The notes beneath the pieces are model-generated. The model saw only the letters and a program-made list of their open reading frames with translations. It was not told where the DNA came from and did not search any database. Both the position numbers and the translations under genes were made by a program. Source: Pseudoalteromonas sp. H105 (GTDB lineage: Bacteria; Pseudomonadota; Gammaproteobacteria; Enterobacterales; Alteromonadaceae). From it: DNA of 64,000 nucleotides. The stretch is taken from assembly GCF_001469215.1 (NCBI RefSeq), contig NZ_LOFH01000007.1, forward strand, positions 62,001 to 126,000, read 5' to 3'. This document shows, piece after piece, positions 21,637-32,239 of the stretch. Every line of letters begins with the position of its first letter. Position 1 is the stretch's first letter.

Positions 21637-22803
21637 ATGGCCTGGAATGAACCGGGTAATAATGGCAATGACAAAGATCCGTGGAACAAAAAAGGCGGAC
21701 GTGATCAAGGCCCACCTGATTTAGACGAGGTGTTCCGTAAATTCAGCAATAAGTTTGGCGGCTTGTTTGGCGGTAATAAATCCGGCAAAGACGGCGGTGG
21801 GCTTGGTGGAGCCGGTTTATCTTTCGTGCTCATTATTGCTGCAATTGTATGGGCATTAAGTGGTATTTACACAGTGAAAGAAGCCGAGCGCGGTATTGTT
21901 TTACAATTTGGTCAATATGACCGAATTGCGCAACCTGGTCTTCGTTGGAAAATGACGTTTATTGAAACGGTTATTCCAGTGGATATTGAGGCCGTTCGTT
22001 CATTATCAACATCAGGCTTTATGCTGACTGAAGACGAAAACGTAGTAAGCGTTGAGTTTCAGGTTCAGTACCGTGTTATTGACCCTTACCTTTACAAGTT
22101 CAGTGTCACAAATGCTGACTCTAGCTTAGAAGAAGCACTAGAAAGCGCGCTACGTTATGTTGTTGGTCATTCTAAAATGGACCAAGTATTAACAAATGGC
22201 CGTGAAATTGTGCGTCAACAAACATGGGATGAGCTTGACCAAATCATCGAACCGTACAACTTAGGTTTAGTCGTAACTGATGTGAACTTTAAAGATTCAC
22301 GCCCACCGGCTGAAGTAAAAGACGCCTTCGATGATGCTATTGCTGCACAAGAAGATGAACAACGTTTTATTCGTGAAGCTGAAGCGTATGCCCGTGAGAT
22401 TGAACCGCGTGCACGTGGTCAAGTTACGCGTATGACACAAGAAGCTGAAGGTTATGGCGAACGTATCATTTTAGAAGCGCAAGGTGAGGTGGCTCGTTTT
22501 GAGAAATTATTACCAGAGTATCAAGCAGCTAAAAGAGTAACACGTGAACGTTTATACATTGATACAATGCAAGAAGTGCTAGGTAATAGCTCTAAGGTGC
22601 TAGTCGATGTGAAAGGTGGTAATAACATGATGTATTTACCGCTTGATAAAATCATGGAAAAACAAGGCACAGCTACTCGTGTAGCGTTACCAAGTTCAAG
22701 TGATATAAACGACTTACGTAATAAAATAAACACATCACGCAATAGCACTGTGAACTCAAGTTCAGACCGCTTTAGCGCAGATCGCTTTAACGACGGGAGA
22801 TAA
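21637..22803 (+). CDS. hflK: FtsH protease modulator HflK
   Basis: 388 residues. It forms with HflC the membrane-bound cage around FtsH and restrains degradation of membrane proteins. A Gly-rich cytoplasmic start (KGGRDQGPPDLDEVFRK, GGLFGG) is followed by one membrane segment (about 64-82) and a periplasmic SPFH/band 7 domain (about 83-340). Typical pieces are KEAERGIVLQFGQYD and VDIEAVRSLSTSG. hflC begins five bases after its stop. The 106 bases after hflX have no terminator. Confidence 0.96.
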   Translation: MAWNEPGNNGNDKDPWNKKGGRDQGPPDLDEVFRKFSNKFGGLFGGNKSGKDGGGLGGAGLSFVLIIAAIVWALSGIYTVKEAERGIVLQFGQYDRIAQPGLRWKMTFIETVIPVDIEAVRSLSTSGFMLTEDENVVSVEFQVQYRVIDPYLYKFSVTNADSSLEEALESALRYVVGHSKMDQVLTNGREIVRQQTWDELDQIIEPYNLGLVVTDVNFKDSRPPAEVKDAFDDAIAAQEDEQRFIREAEAYAREIEPRARGQVTRMTQEAEGYGERIILEAQGEVARFEKLLPEYQAAKRVTRERLYIDTMQEVLGNSSKVLVDVKGGNNMMYLPLDKIMEKQGTATRVALPSSSDINDLRNKINTSRNSTVNSSSDRFSADRFNDGR

Positions 22804-22808
22804 GCGTA

Positions 22809-23687
22809 ATGAAAAACTTTAGTTTAGTTCTATTATTAGCTGCCGTTGTATTGTCATTTTCGTCGGTATTTGTTGTACCAGAAGGGCAAAAAGCAATTGT
22901 GATGCTATTCAGTAAGGTACAAAAAGACAGTGACGATAAAGCCATTGTTTACAGCCCTGGCTTACAGTTCAAGGTACCTTTTTTCAGTCAAGTACGTCGT
23001 ATTGATGCACGTATTCAGACATTAGATGGTGCACCGGATCGCTTTGTAACCAGTGAGAAAAAAGACTTAATCGTTGACTCATTTGTGAAATGGCGTGTAA
23101 ACGACTTTAGTGCATTTTACTTACGCGCTCGTGGTGATAAGCAATATGCTGAAACACTACTAAAGCAAAAAGTGAATAATGGCCTGCGTACAAACTTTGG
23201 TTCACGTACTATTCGTGAAATTGTATCTGGTGAGCGAAGTGAATTGATGGCAGAAGCATTAGTACAAGCCTCTGAAAGCGCACAAGAACTGGGTATTGAA
23301 GTGCTTGATGTACGTGTTAAGCAAATCAATTTACCACAAGAAGTAAGTAGCTCTATTTTCCAACGTATGCGTGCAGAACGTACTGCTGTTGCAAAAGAGC
23401 ACCGCTCTGAGGGTCAAGAAAAAGCTGAGACTATTCGTGCTGATATTGACCGTCGTGTAACAGTTATGCTTGCTGATGCAGAGCGAAATGCTCGTTCTGT
23501 TCGTGGTGCCGGCGATGCGCAGGCAGCCGCTATTTACGCAGATGCTTATAATAAAGATGCTGAGTTCTTTAGCTTTGTTCGTTCGTTAGAAGCCTATAAG
23601 CAAACATTTAAAGGTAAGCAAGATGTGATGGTATTATCACCAGACAGCGATTTCTTTAAATACATGAAGGGTGCTGCTGCGCAGTAA
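22809..23687 (+). CDS. hflC: FtsH protease modulator HflC
   Basis: 292 residues, shorter than the 334 of E. coli. A single N-terminal membrane segment (4-21) is followed by an SPFH domain (VPEGQKAIVMLF...QTLDGAPDRFVTSEKKDLIVD) and a coiled-coil region with AEKRTAVAKEHRSEGQ-like sequence. It is the partner of HflK in the FtsH holoenzyme. It is the last gene of the long tsaE-hflC run, ended by a terminator 28 bases downstream. Confidence 0.96.
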   Translation: MKNFSLVLLLAAVVLSFSSVFVVPEGQKAIVMLFSKVQKDSDDKAIVYSPGLQFKVPFFSQVRRIDARIQTLDGAPDRFVTSEKKDLIVDSFVKWRVNDFSAFYLRARGDKQYAETLLKQKVNNGLRTNFGSRTIREIVSGERSELMAEALVQASESAQELGIEVLDVRVKQINLPQEVSSSIFQRMRAERTAVAKEHRSEGQEKAETIRADIDRRVTVMLADAERNARSVRGAGDAQAAAIYADAYNKDAEFFSFVRSLEAYKQTFKGKQDVMVLSPDSDFFKYMKGAAAQ

Positions 23688-23714
23688 TTTCTCCTTCATC
23701 AGATGACCAAATCC

Positions 23715-23743
23715 AAACCCTGTATATGCAGGGTTTTTCTTTT
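23715..23743 (+). terminator. Rho-independent terminator after hflC
   Basis: Stem AAACCCTG / CAGGGTTT with a TATATG loop and a T-rich tail. Confidence 0.9.
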
Positions 23744-23865
23744 AGTAAAACGAAATTTTTATGAATAACTTAATGTTATTCAACTAGTTAATTTATAATG
23801 TAGGTGTTGCTTTTGTTTCTCGCAGAAAAAATAACCTAAACGGGGTGATCTTTGCCCTCATTTTC

Positions 23866-23874
23866 TGGTAAAAT
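23866..23874 (+). promoter_or_regulatory. Probable extended -10 promoter of purA
   Basis: TGGTAAAAT is an extended -10 element about 32 bases before the purA start; initiation would fall near 23881. A -35 element is not convincing. No PurR-box search was possible. Confidence 0.4.
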
Positions 23875-23884
23875 CTCGTCCTAA

Positions 23885-25219
<1,335 letters not shown>

Positions 25220-25233
25220 ATACTTATTGAGCT

Positions 25234-25261
25234 AAAAAAGCTGCCTAGTGCAGCTTTTTTT
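25234..25261 (+). terminator. Rho-independent terminator after purA
   Basis: Stem AGCTGC / GCAGCT flanked by A6 and T7, loop CTAGT. Confidence 0.92.
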
Positions 25262-25334
25262 GTATCTTTAATTCAATATGGAACGATCTTTGTATAAACT
25301 TTATTAAGATGGTTTTAAATTTAAAGTGACTAAA

Positions 25335-25958
25335 ATGCGTGTGTTGTCTTGTTTATCATTAGTGGTGTTCTCAATGCTGTATGTAAGCGATGTTAAAGCA
25401 GAAGAGCCGTTAGCTGCTGTGCCTTTATACACTGAGACTGAATTGTTGGCACTGATCAATAAAAATGCACATTTAGCGCGCGTAAAGGCAGATGATTGCC
25501 AGTTAGTGCAAGATATCGAAGCGCGAGCCAATAAAATGGCACTGCCGTCTTATCAATTTTTATACGGTGATATGCTTGCTTATGCCGTATGCGTTGACCG
25601 TAATGTTGAGCTGGGTGTTTATTATATGCGTCAAGCGGCTAGTCAGGGGTTGGCGGCAGCGTTAGAGCAATTGGGTCGTTACTACGATGTTGGCCAATTA
25701 GTACAAAAAGATAAAACAATGGCAGTCACATACCTGCGTGAGGCATCGGCACAAGGCAACTTAAAAGCACAATTAAGACTAGTAAAGCTATTTAATGATG
25801 GCTATGGCAGCCCCCGTGATTATGAAGACGCTTACCGTTGGTTATTCCATTCAATGGTGGCAGATAAAGCCATGCATAAAAAAATAGAACGTGCATTGAG
25901 CCAGCTGGCGCAAAAAATGCCAGACAGCGTTATCGCTCGCGCTCGACTACCTATGTAA
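25335..25958 (+). CDS. motX: Sodium-type flagellar motor protein MotX
   Basis: 207 residues from the ATG; a GTG three codons earlier (25326) is also possible, and neither has a clear ribosome site. Signal peptide about 1-22 (LSCLSLVVFSMLYVSDVKA). The mature protein has Sel1/TPR-like repeats (LGVYYMRQAASQGLAAALEQ, then AVTYLREASAQGNLKAQ) and YQFLYGDMLAYAVCVD, closely matching MotX of Vibrio. MotX with MotY forms the T-ring that holds the PomAB sodium-driven stators at the polar flagellum. Placement directly after purA matches my memory of Vibrio cholerae. No other flagellar genes are in this window. Confidence 0.85.
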   Translation: MRVLSCLSLVVFSMLYVSDVKAEEPLAAVPLYTETELLALINKNAHLARVKADDCQLVQDIEARANKMALPSYQFLYGDMLAYAVCVDRNVELGVYYMRQAASQGLAAALEQLGRYYDVGQLVQKDKTMAVTYLREASAQGNLKAQLRLVKLFNDGYGSPRDYEDAYRWLFHSMVADKAMHKKIERALSQLAQKMPDSVIARARLPM

Positions 25959-26195
25959 TAGTTCATGCAGGTTCGTTTATACGAACTTGAAGGGCACTTT
26001 ATTCAGTGTAGAATTGTTATGGTATATCATATCTATCTTGTTGATTTTCATAAATATTACTTTTTTTCTTAACCTCATTGTCATTGATAATTACCGTTAG
26101 TTTCACAAACCCTCATTAATATTCTTCCCGTACATTAACTCATCCCCTATTGGGGCTAACGATTCTATATCAAAAACATAGAGACGGGATTTAGA

Positions 26196-27785
26196 ATGAA
26201 AATCAATAAAATTGCGACTGCAATTGGGTTTACATTGGTATTATCTGCAGCAGCAAATGCAGGTGTCTTACCGCAAAGCCAAACACAAAGCCAGTGGTAT
26301 GAAAGTGCTCAAACGACCCTTGCTACCAAGCAAAGCCAAGCTCAAGAAGAACAACTAACGAAAGCAAAAAATGTCATCTTGTTCGTGGGTGATGGTATGG
26401 GTGTCTCAACGTTAACCGCTGCACGTATTTTAGCGGGCCAACGTGATGGTCAACTGGGTGAAGAAGGGCTGCTCAGCTTTGAAGCGTTTCCTTACTCTGC
26501 TCAAGTAAAAACATATAACGTGGATGCGCAAACTCCAGACTCTGCGGGTACTATGACGGCAATGGCATCGGGTGTTAAAACAGATGTGGGTGTTATTGGT
26601 GTGAATGAAAATATTCAGCGGGGTGATTGCTCAACTGTTTTTGGTAATGAGTTGATCACTACAACAGAGTTGGCTGAAATTAAAGGTTTAGCAACGGGCG
26701 TTATATCTACAGCACGTATTACCCATGCAACACCAGCTGCAACCTACGCTAAGTCAGCAGATCGTAATTGGGAAGATGTATCAGATATGCCTGAAGGTGC
26801 AGTGACCGCTGGTTGTGAAGATATTGCATCGCAGCTAGTGAATTTTGAGAAAAACTTAGAGGCAAGATTCCTAGGGACAGATGTTGATGGTATTGACGTG
26901 GTAATGGGTGGCGGACGTCGTCACTTTCTCCCTAAAGATGCTACTTTCAATTCAGCCGATGCAATGAGTGAAGTTGAAGGTGATAGAACAGATGAACGTG
27001 ACTTAACGGCTGAATGGCAAGCAAATTATCCAGATGGTCAATATGTCATGGATAAAGCGGGTTTTGAAGCGATATCAGCGGATACAAAACAAGTATTGGC
27101 GTTATTTAATGAATCACATATGCAGTATGAGGCAGACCGTGAGAATGATATCGCAGGTGAACCTTCGTTATCTGAAATGACAGAGAAAGCTATTAATATC
27201 TTAGATAACAATGAAAAGGGATTCTTTCTGACGGTGGAGTCAGGTCGTATTGACCACGCTCACCATGCTGGTAATGCGTATAACGCGTTAAACGACACGA
27301 TAGAATTTGCTAAAGCAGTTCAAGCCGCGGTTGATAATACTAACCCTGAAGAAACGCTCATTTTAGTAACTGCTGATCACAGCCATGTATTTACGATTGC
27401 AGGTTACCCAAAGCGCGGTAACCCAATTTTAGGTAAAGTTGTTGCTGTAGGTAAAGAAGACCCATCACTTGCTGCAGATGGCATGCCTTATACAACGGTA
27501 GGTTATGCAAATGGCCTAGGCTTTAGAGATTTAGGTGATGAAACAAACGCAGATGCTGCTTACCTTGAAGGCCCTAATGTTGGCCGTCATGATTTAACCA
27601 CTATTGATACAACACGTGCTGGCTTTCACCAAGAGGCAACGGTACCACTTGGCTCTGAAACGCATGCAGGTGAAGACATTACACTTCATGCCAAAGGACC
27701 TGGTGCACAACTTGCGCAAGGTGTAGTAGAGCAAAATGTAGTGTTCCACTTAGTTAATCAAGCACTCGAATTAATTAAACAATAA
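26196..27785 (+). CDS. Alkaline phosphatase, secreted (first of a tandem pair)
   Basis: 529 residues with a signal peptide (about 1-22, ending AANA). It is a PhoA-superfamily zinc/magnesium phosphomonoesterase for the periplasm. The first metal aspartate is in ILFVGDGMGVST and the nucleophile is S116 in TPDSAGTMTA. Metal ligands continue in VESGRIDHAHHAGNA, TADHSHVF and GSETHAGEDI. The following gene is a very close paralogue. An ACGGGA ribosome site precedes the ATG. The 237 bases upstream hold a TTGTCAT that resembles half a Pho box but no convincing full box. Confidence 0.93.
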   Translation: MKINKIATAIGFTLVLSAAANAGVLPQSQTQSQWYESAQTTLATKQSQAQEEQLTKAKNVILFVGDGMGVSTLTAARILAGQRDGQLGEEGLLSFEAFPYSAQVKTYNVDAQTPDSAGTMTAMASGVKTDVGVIGVNENIQRGDCSTVFGNELITTTELAEIKGLATGVISTARITHATPAATYAKSADRNWEDVSDMPEGAVTAGCEDIASQLVNFEKNLEARFLGTDVDGIDVVMGGGRRHFLPKDATFNSADAMSEVEGDRTDERDLTAEWQANYPDGQYVMDKAGFEAISADTKQVLALFNESHMQYEADRENDIAGEPSLSEMTEKAINILDNNEKGFFLTVESGRIDHAHHAGNAYNALNDTIEFAKAVQAAVDNTNPEETLILVTADHSHVFTIAGYPKRGNPILGKVVAVGKEDPSLAADGMPYTTVGYANGLGFRDLGDETNADAAYLEGPNVGRHDLTTIDTTRAGFHQEATVPLGSETHAGEDITLHAKGPGAQLAQGVVEQNVVFHLVNQALELIKQ

Positions 27786-27796
27786 TGGCGGCTAAC

Positions 27797-29590
27797 ATGA
27801 AAAAATTAAACCTATTATCTTTAGCAGTGGTTGTCGCTTTAACTGGCTGCTCAGACGACGATAAAGATTATAAAACTCTCGTTGTAAATAACACTTTGCC
27901 AGTAGGCTCTGAGCAGTGCGTCAATGGCGGCACCGAAAAGCTTGAAGGTGAAGATACCAATCGTAACGGTGAGCTAGATGCCGATGAAGTATTAAGGACT
28001 ACGGTTACATGTAATGATCCAGCAAGCTCTTTAACACCTCAGCAGTTAGTAAATTTATCGACTAACCAATGGTTTAAAGATGCAAAAGTGAAGATGGCAA
28101 CTAGCCAAGACAATATTGAAAAAATAGTAAAAGAATCAGGCAAAGCAAAAAATATCATTTTGTTTGTGGGCGATGGCATGGGCGTATCAACCGTGACAGC
28201 GGCACGTATTCTTGCAGGTCAGCTTGAAGGCAAAATGGGTGAAGAACACCTACTAAGCTTTGACACTATGCCATTTTCTGGTTTTTCTAAAACGTATAAT
28301 GTAGATGCACAAACTCCTGATTCAGCAGGCACCATGACAGCAATGGCATCGGGTGTAAAAACGGATGTAGGCGTGATTGGTGTAGATGAAGATATCGAGC
28401 GTGGCGTGTGTTCAACCGTAGCCGGTAATGAGCTGGTTACTGCGACTGAACTTGCTGAAATTAATGGTTTAGCAACAGGTATTGTATCGACAGCGCGTAT
28501 TACCCATGCAACACCTGCAGCGACATATGCAAAATCTGCGGATCGTAATTGGGAAGATGTTTCAGATATGCCTGAAGATGCCGTAACAGGTGGCTGTGAA
28601 GATATTGCCTCTCAGCTGGTTAACTTTGAAGCCAACTTAGAGGCACGCTTTGCGGGTATTGATGTAAATGGTCTTGAAGTGGTTATGGGTGGTGGGCGTC
28701 GTCACTTTTTACCAAAAGATGCGGCATTTAACTCTGCTGATGCGATGAGTGCCGTTGAAGGTGACCGCACGGATGAGCGCGATTTAACCGCTGAGTGGCA
28801 AGAAAAATACCCAACGGGCCAATATGTGATGGACCAAGCTGGGTTCGATAATCTAGATACAGAAAGTGTTTCACAAGTATTTGGCTTATTCAATGAATCG
28901 CATATGCAATACGAAGCAGACCGTGCGAATGATATCGCTGGTGAACCTTCATTATCACAAATGACCGCCAAAGCGATTGATGTCCTTGATAATAACGATA
29001 AAGGCTTTTTCCTTACAGTTGAATCCGGACGAATTGACCATGCTCATCACGCAGGCAATGCTTACAATGCGTTAAATGACACTATTGAGTTATCAAAAGC
29101 AGTACAAGTGGCTATGGATAAAACCAGTATCGAAGATACGTTGATCATCGTTACCGCTGATCACAGCCATGTATTTACTATTGCAGGCTATCCAAAGCGT
29201 GGTAACCCAATTTTAGGAAAAGTGGTTGCGGTGGGTAAGACTGAGCCAAGCATGGCTGCAGACGGCATGCCATACACTACAGTTGGCTATACTAATGGCC
29301 TTGGTTACAGGGATTTAGGTGACGAAACGAATGCAGATGCGTCATACCTTGAGGGACCAGCTGTGGGTCGCTTTGACTTAACGTCAGTCGATACAATGAG
29401 CCCAGGCTTTCATCAAGAAGCAACTGTGCCACTAGGTTCAGAAACTCATGCTGGTGAAGATGTAGGTGTTTATGCAATAGGCCCAGGTGCACATCTTGTG
29501 ACAGGCACAAATGAACAAAGCTTCCTGTTCCATGTAATGGATTATGCCGGTGACCTTGTTAAAAACGCAGATGCAAAGTTAACTAAGTAA
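27797..29590 (+). CDS. Alkaline phosphatase, lipoprotein form with N-terminal DUF7151-like module
   Basis: 597 residues from the ATG at 27797; an in-frame ATG at 27785 overlaps the stop of the previous gene but would put four extra residues before the signal. The lipoprotein signal has lipobox LTGC, then an Asp-rich tether. A roughly 45-residue module follows, with EQCVNGGTEKL and the calcium-loop-like DTNRNGELDADEV, resembling what is now called DUF7151. The catalytic domain (nucleophile S176) is nearly identical over long stretches to the preceding phosphatase, so this is a tandem duplication with one copy changed to a membrane-anchored form. A hairpin follows the stop. Confidence 0.9.
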   Translation: MKKLNLLSLAVVVALTGCSDDDKDYKTLVVNNTLPVGSEQCVNGGTEKLEGEDTNRNGELDADEVLRTTVTCNDPASSLTPQQLVNLSTNQWFKDAKVKMATSQDNIEKIVKESGKAKNIILFVGDGMGVSTVTAARILAGQLEGKMGEEHLLSFDTMPFSGFSKTYNVDAQTPDSAGTMTAMASGVKTDVGVIGVDEDIERGVCSTVAGNELVTATELAEINGLATGIVSTARITHATPAATYAKSADRNWEDVSDMPEDAVTGGCEDIASQLVNFEANLEARFAGIDVNGLEVVMGGGRRHFLPKDAAFNSADAMSAVEGDRTDERDLTAEWQEKYPTGQYVMDQAGFDNLDTESVSQVFGLFNESHMQYEADRANDIAGEPSLSQMTAKAIDVLDNNDKGFFLTVESGRIDHAHHAGNAYNALNDTIELSKAVQVAMDKTSIEDTLIIVTADHSHVFTIAGYPKRGNPILGKVVAVGKTEPSMAADGMPYTTVGYTNGLGYRDLGDETNADASYLEGPAVGRFDLTSVDTMSPGFHQEATVPLGSETHAGEDVGVYAIGPGAHLVTGTNEQSFLFHVMDYAGDLVKNADAKLTK

Positions 29591-29611
29591 TCATCTGTAA
29601 ATACATAATTA

Positions 29612-29637
29612 AAGAGCAACTCACCTGAGTTGCTCTT
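29612..29637 (+). terminator. Terminator-like hairpin after the phosphatase pair
   Basis: Perfect 11-base stem AAGAGCAACTC / GAGTTGCTCTT with an ACCT loop. The T-tract is short, so it may act as a weak terminator or protect the 3' end. Confidence 0.7.
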
Positions 29638-29701
29638 GTCATAAATATGCCAAATCAACGCGATACAGTTATACCTAATCTAATCAAAGAAAATAAACTC
29701 T

Positions 29702-30415
29702 ATGAAATCAATTATTTTATCTATGGTGTTGTTAAGCCCATTCGCTAGTGCCGTTGAGTGCAAAGCCGATAACCAATACCTACAAGCTAGTTATAAAGTG
29801 AGTGAGCAAACTAGCCAAAAATTGCCTAAAAATGAGCAGTCATTCACATTGTGGCGTACACCACGCCAAGTTGCACAACAAAGTGAACAATTGGTTGAGC
29901 TTTGGCGCCAGTTAAGTAATCAGCAAATACGCCCTATTCGCTACTTTACACAGGCAAAGCGGGGTATTGAATATCAACCTTCTGAAGTAAAGGGTAGTCA
30001 AGACTTCAGTAGTAAATACCAATTAGTCAGTGATCAGCTTTTAGCAAAAATGCAATTGCAAAGTGAGCAAGGGGAAGGGTGTGATAAAAAGCAACGCTAT
30101 TACCTAAAGCAAGCTGATACCGTTATAGAGGTTGTCTGGCTGAGTAATCAGCAATTAGTCGAATCAATGCAGGTTAATACGGCTAACTATAGTCGCATAA
30201 CGTCCTTACAATCAGTGAGCTTTAACAAACAAACCGTGCTTGAACAGTTTGCCAATTGGGATAAGTACCAGACAACCGACTATGCGGACATTGGTGATAA
30301 TGAAAGTGACCCATTTTTAGCAAAAATGATTAATCTCGGCTTTGTTGAGCATGGCGCAACGGGCTTTTATGACACTAATGGCAAGGCATTAAAAAGCAAT
30401 CATCATCATCATTAA
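29702..30415 (+). CDS. Periplasmic protein of unknown function with C-terminal His4
   Basis: 237 residues with a signal peptide (about 1-17, PFASA). I do not recognise a family. Seen features: two or three cysteines in the mature part (near the N-terminus and in GCDKKQRYYLKQ), a Gln-rich helical middle, repeated Trp residues (LWRTP, LWRQLS) and an end of GFYDTNGKALKSNHHHH. The natural tetra-histidine end suggests metal binding. It follows the alkaline phosphatases on the same strand, but a hairpin separates them, so a phosphatase link is only a guess. Its ribosome site is weak. Confidence 0.75.
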   Translation: MKSIILSMVLLSPFASAVECKADNQYLQASYKVSEQTSQKLPKNEQSFTLWRTPRQVAQQSEQLVELWRQLSNQQIRPIRYFTQAKRGIEYQPSEVKGSQDFSSKYQLVSDQLLAKMQLQSEQGEGCDKKQRYYLKQADTVIEVVWLSNQQLVESMQVNTANYSRITSLQSVSFNKQTVLEQFANWDKYQTTDYADIGDNESDPFLAKMINLGFVEHGATGFYDTNGKALKSNHHHH

Positions 30416-30519
30416 TACGCGCACGGATATTATTTGGGTAATTAGTTTGCTTTTAAAACTGGTAAAATAAAGTTTCCTCCTTTAACTTTAGTGTATCAAC
30501 ATCAAATAATGAGAAAACC

Positions 30520-31326
30520 ATGGGCGCACAAAAAGTAAATCATCCTCACGGCGTATTTTGTTGGTCAGAACTATGTACGCACAGCTGGGCTGAGGGTAAA
30601 GCGTTTTACACTGAGCTGTTTGAGTGGGGGAATGATGATCAACCGATAGGGGACGATTTATATTACACCATGTTGCAAAAACAAGGTGACGATGTTGCTG
30701 CCATGTATCAGATGCCAGCAGAGCAAAAAGTGGCAGATGTGCCAAGCCACTGGCTCACGTATATTGCCGTTGACGATGTTGATGCCCTAGCGACAAAAGC
30801 CAAACAATTGGGCGCTGAGATAGTTGCAGGCCCTCATGATGTTATGGATGCGGGCCGTATGGTGCTTATAAACGAACCTGGCGGCGCTATGTTTGCCTTA
30901 TGGCAAGGCAACCAACATGTTGGATGCCAGCGTTTGGGTGAGTTAAACACACCGTATTGGCACGAGCTGGCCAGTAGAGATGGTGGAAAAAGCCGCGAGT
31001 TTTATTGCAAACTATTAGGCTGGGAAAGTGAAATTAAGCCTATGGAAGGCATGGATTACACTTTGTTTAATATAGCAGGCAAGCCTGTTGCAGGCATGAT
31101 TGAAATGACCGAAGAGTGGCCAGCTGATATTCCTGCTCATTGGATGATTTATTTTGCAGTCAGTAATTGTGATGAGGCAGCAACAAGGGCAAAACAACTA
31201 GGCGGTGAAGTGTGTGTCCCACCTACAGATATCCCTGAGGTGGGGCGTTTTAGTGTAATAACAGACCCGCAAGGGGCAGTGTTTTCAATTATGACCTCAG
31301 CAATGGATGATGTTAAATGCGGTTAG
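30520..31326 (+). CDS. VOC family protein with two glyoxalase-like domains
   Basis: 268 residues made of two homologous halves. The first (about 8-128) starts HGVFCWSELCTHSWAEGKAFYTELFEW and the second (about 142-265) starts TPYWHELASRDGGKSREFYCKLLGW. Each ends with GAVFSI or GAMFALW, as in CFP30/27-kDa antigen-type glyoxalase relatives. Such proteins bind small molecules or act as dioxygenase- or glyoxalase-like enzymes; the actual substrate is unknown. It is monocistronic with a terminator after it. Confidence 0.85.
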   Translation: MGAQKVNHPHGVFCWSELCTHSWAEGKAFYTELFEWGNDDQPIGDDLYYTMLQKQGDDVAAMYQMPAEQKVADVPSHWLTYIAVDDVDALATKAKQLGAEIVAGPHDVMDAGRMVLINEPGGAMFALWQGNQHVGCQRLGELNTPYWHELASRDGGKSREFYCKLLGWESEIKPMEGMDYTLFNIAGKPVAGMIEMTEEWPADIPAHWMIYFAVSNCDEAATRAKQLGGEVCVPPTDIPEVGRFSVITDPQGAVFSIMTSAMDDVKCG

Positions 31327-31358
31327 TTTGCGCATTTCATTTTATAAATTTACCAAAA

Positions 31359-31383
31359 TAAGCGCTACGGCGCTTTTTTTATT
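31359..31383 (+). terminator. Rho-independent terminator after the double VOC gene
   Basis: Stem AGCGC / GCGCT with a TACG tetraloop followed by seven T residues. Confidence 0.85.
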
Positions 31384-31432
31384 TTTGTTTGCCCCAAGTT
31401 CATTATTATCATTTTTTTATTGGAGCTAACTT

Positions 31433-32098
31433 ATGACAAAGCACGTGGTGATTACAGGCGCAAATAGAGGTATTGGCTTAAATTTATGTCAGCAATACTT
31501 AGCAAAAGGCTATCAGGTTACAGCAATCGTTCGCCAGCCAAGTGATGAGTTAAAAGCGCTCGATGTAACAGTCATTAGTAATATTGATGTTGCAAATGAG
31601 GGCGATATTGTAACGCTGCAAAACCAGTTGCATGGTCATAAAATTGATCTACTAATAAATAACGCCGGTGTGTTTTACAATGAAAGCATGGCAGATATGG
31701 ACTTTACAGCCATTAACCAGCAGTTGGCAATTAATGCAGTTGCACCCATTAGGGTTACCCATGCCTTGCTTCATAGTTTAGGTGTTGATGCGAAAGTTGC
31801 GATGATCACCAGTCGCATGGGATCAATCGCCGATAATGGATCAGGTGGTTATATTGGTTATCGTATGTCTAAGGCTGCGCTTAATGCCGCATCTGTAAGT
31901 CTTGCTCATGAGCTCAAAAGTAAAAATATTGCAGTGGGGCTTTTTCATCCGGGCTTTGTCCAGACTCAAATGGTCAACTTTGCAGGTGATATTTCACCAG
32001 AGCAAGCCGCTGAGCGTTTAATTAAACGTATTGATGCACTTAACTTAGGCAATACTGGTGGGTTTTGGCACTCAAACGGTGAAACCTTGCCTTGGTGA
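31433..32098 (+). CDS. Short-chain dehydrogenase/reductase (C-factor-like)
   Basis: 221 residues, a classical SDR. The nucleotide-binding TGANRGIG lies at residues 8-15, followed by NNAGV and the catalytic S-Y-K set (ITSRMGS, then YIGYRMSKAAL). The short form with GLFHPGFVQTQM resembles the C-factor (CsgA) subgroup of NAD(P)-dependent reductases. The substrate is not predictable. A TGGAG ribosome site precedes the ATG. It stands alone between a terminator and the next gene 141 bases downstream. Confidence 0.88.
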   Translation: MTKHVVITGANRGIGLNLCQQYLAKGYQVTAIVRQPSDELKALDVTVISNIDVANEGDIVTLQNQLHGHKIDLLINNAGVFYNESMADMDFTAINQQLAINAVAPIRVTHALLHSLGVDAKVAMITSRMGSIADNGSGGYIGYRMSKAALNAASVSLAHELKSKNIAVGLFHPGFVQTQMVNFAGDISPEQAAERLIKRIDALNLGNTGGFWHSNGETLPW

Positions 32099-32239
32099 TA
32101 GTGGGTTCTAACATTGTTCATATTTATAGTGGCGAGTTTAAAGCGCGCCGCTATTAGCATCTTTCCCTCATTTTGCTCCTCTTTTTTGCTATAATTATTG
32201 TTTATATAAGCCCAAACAGCCCCTTTTAGAGAGCCGCAC

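Noticed and set aside
26070..26130. Pho box before the phosphatases
   Set aside because: TTGTCAT and GTTTCAC lie 22 bases apart, but the unit between them does not fit the 11-base repeat rule, so the match is too weak to call.
30400..30412. Artificial His-tag from a cloning construct
   Set aside because: Only four histidines, in ordinary chromosomal context with native flanking sequence; it is a natural end.
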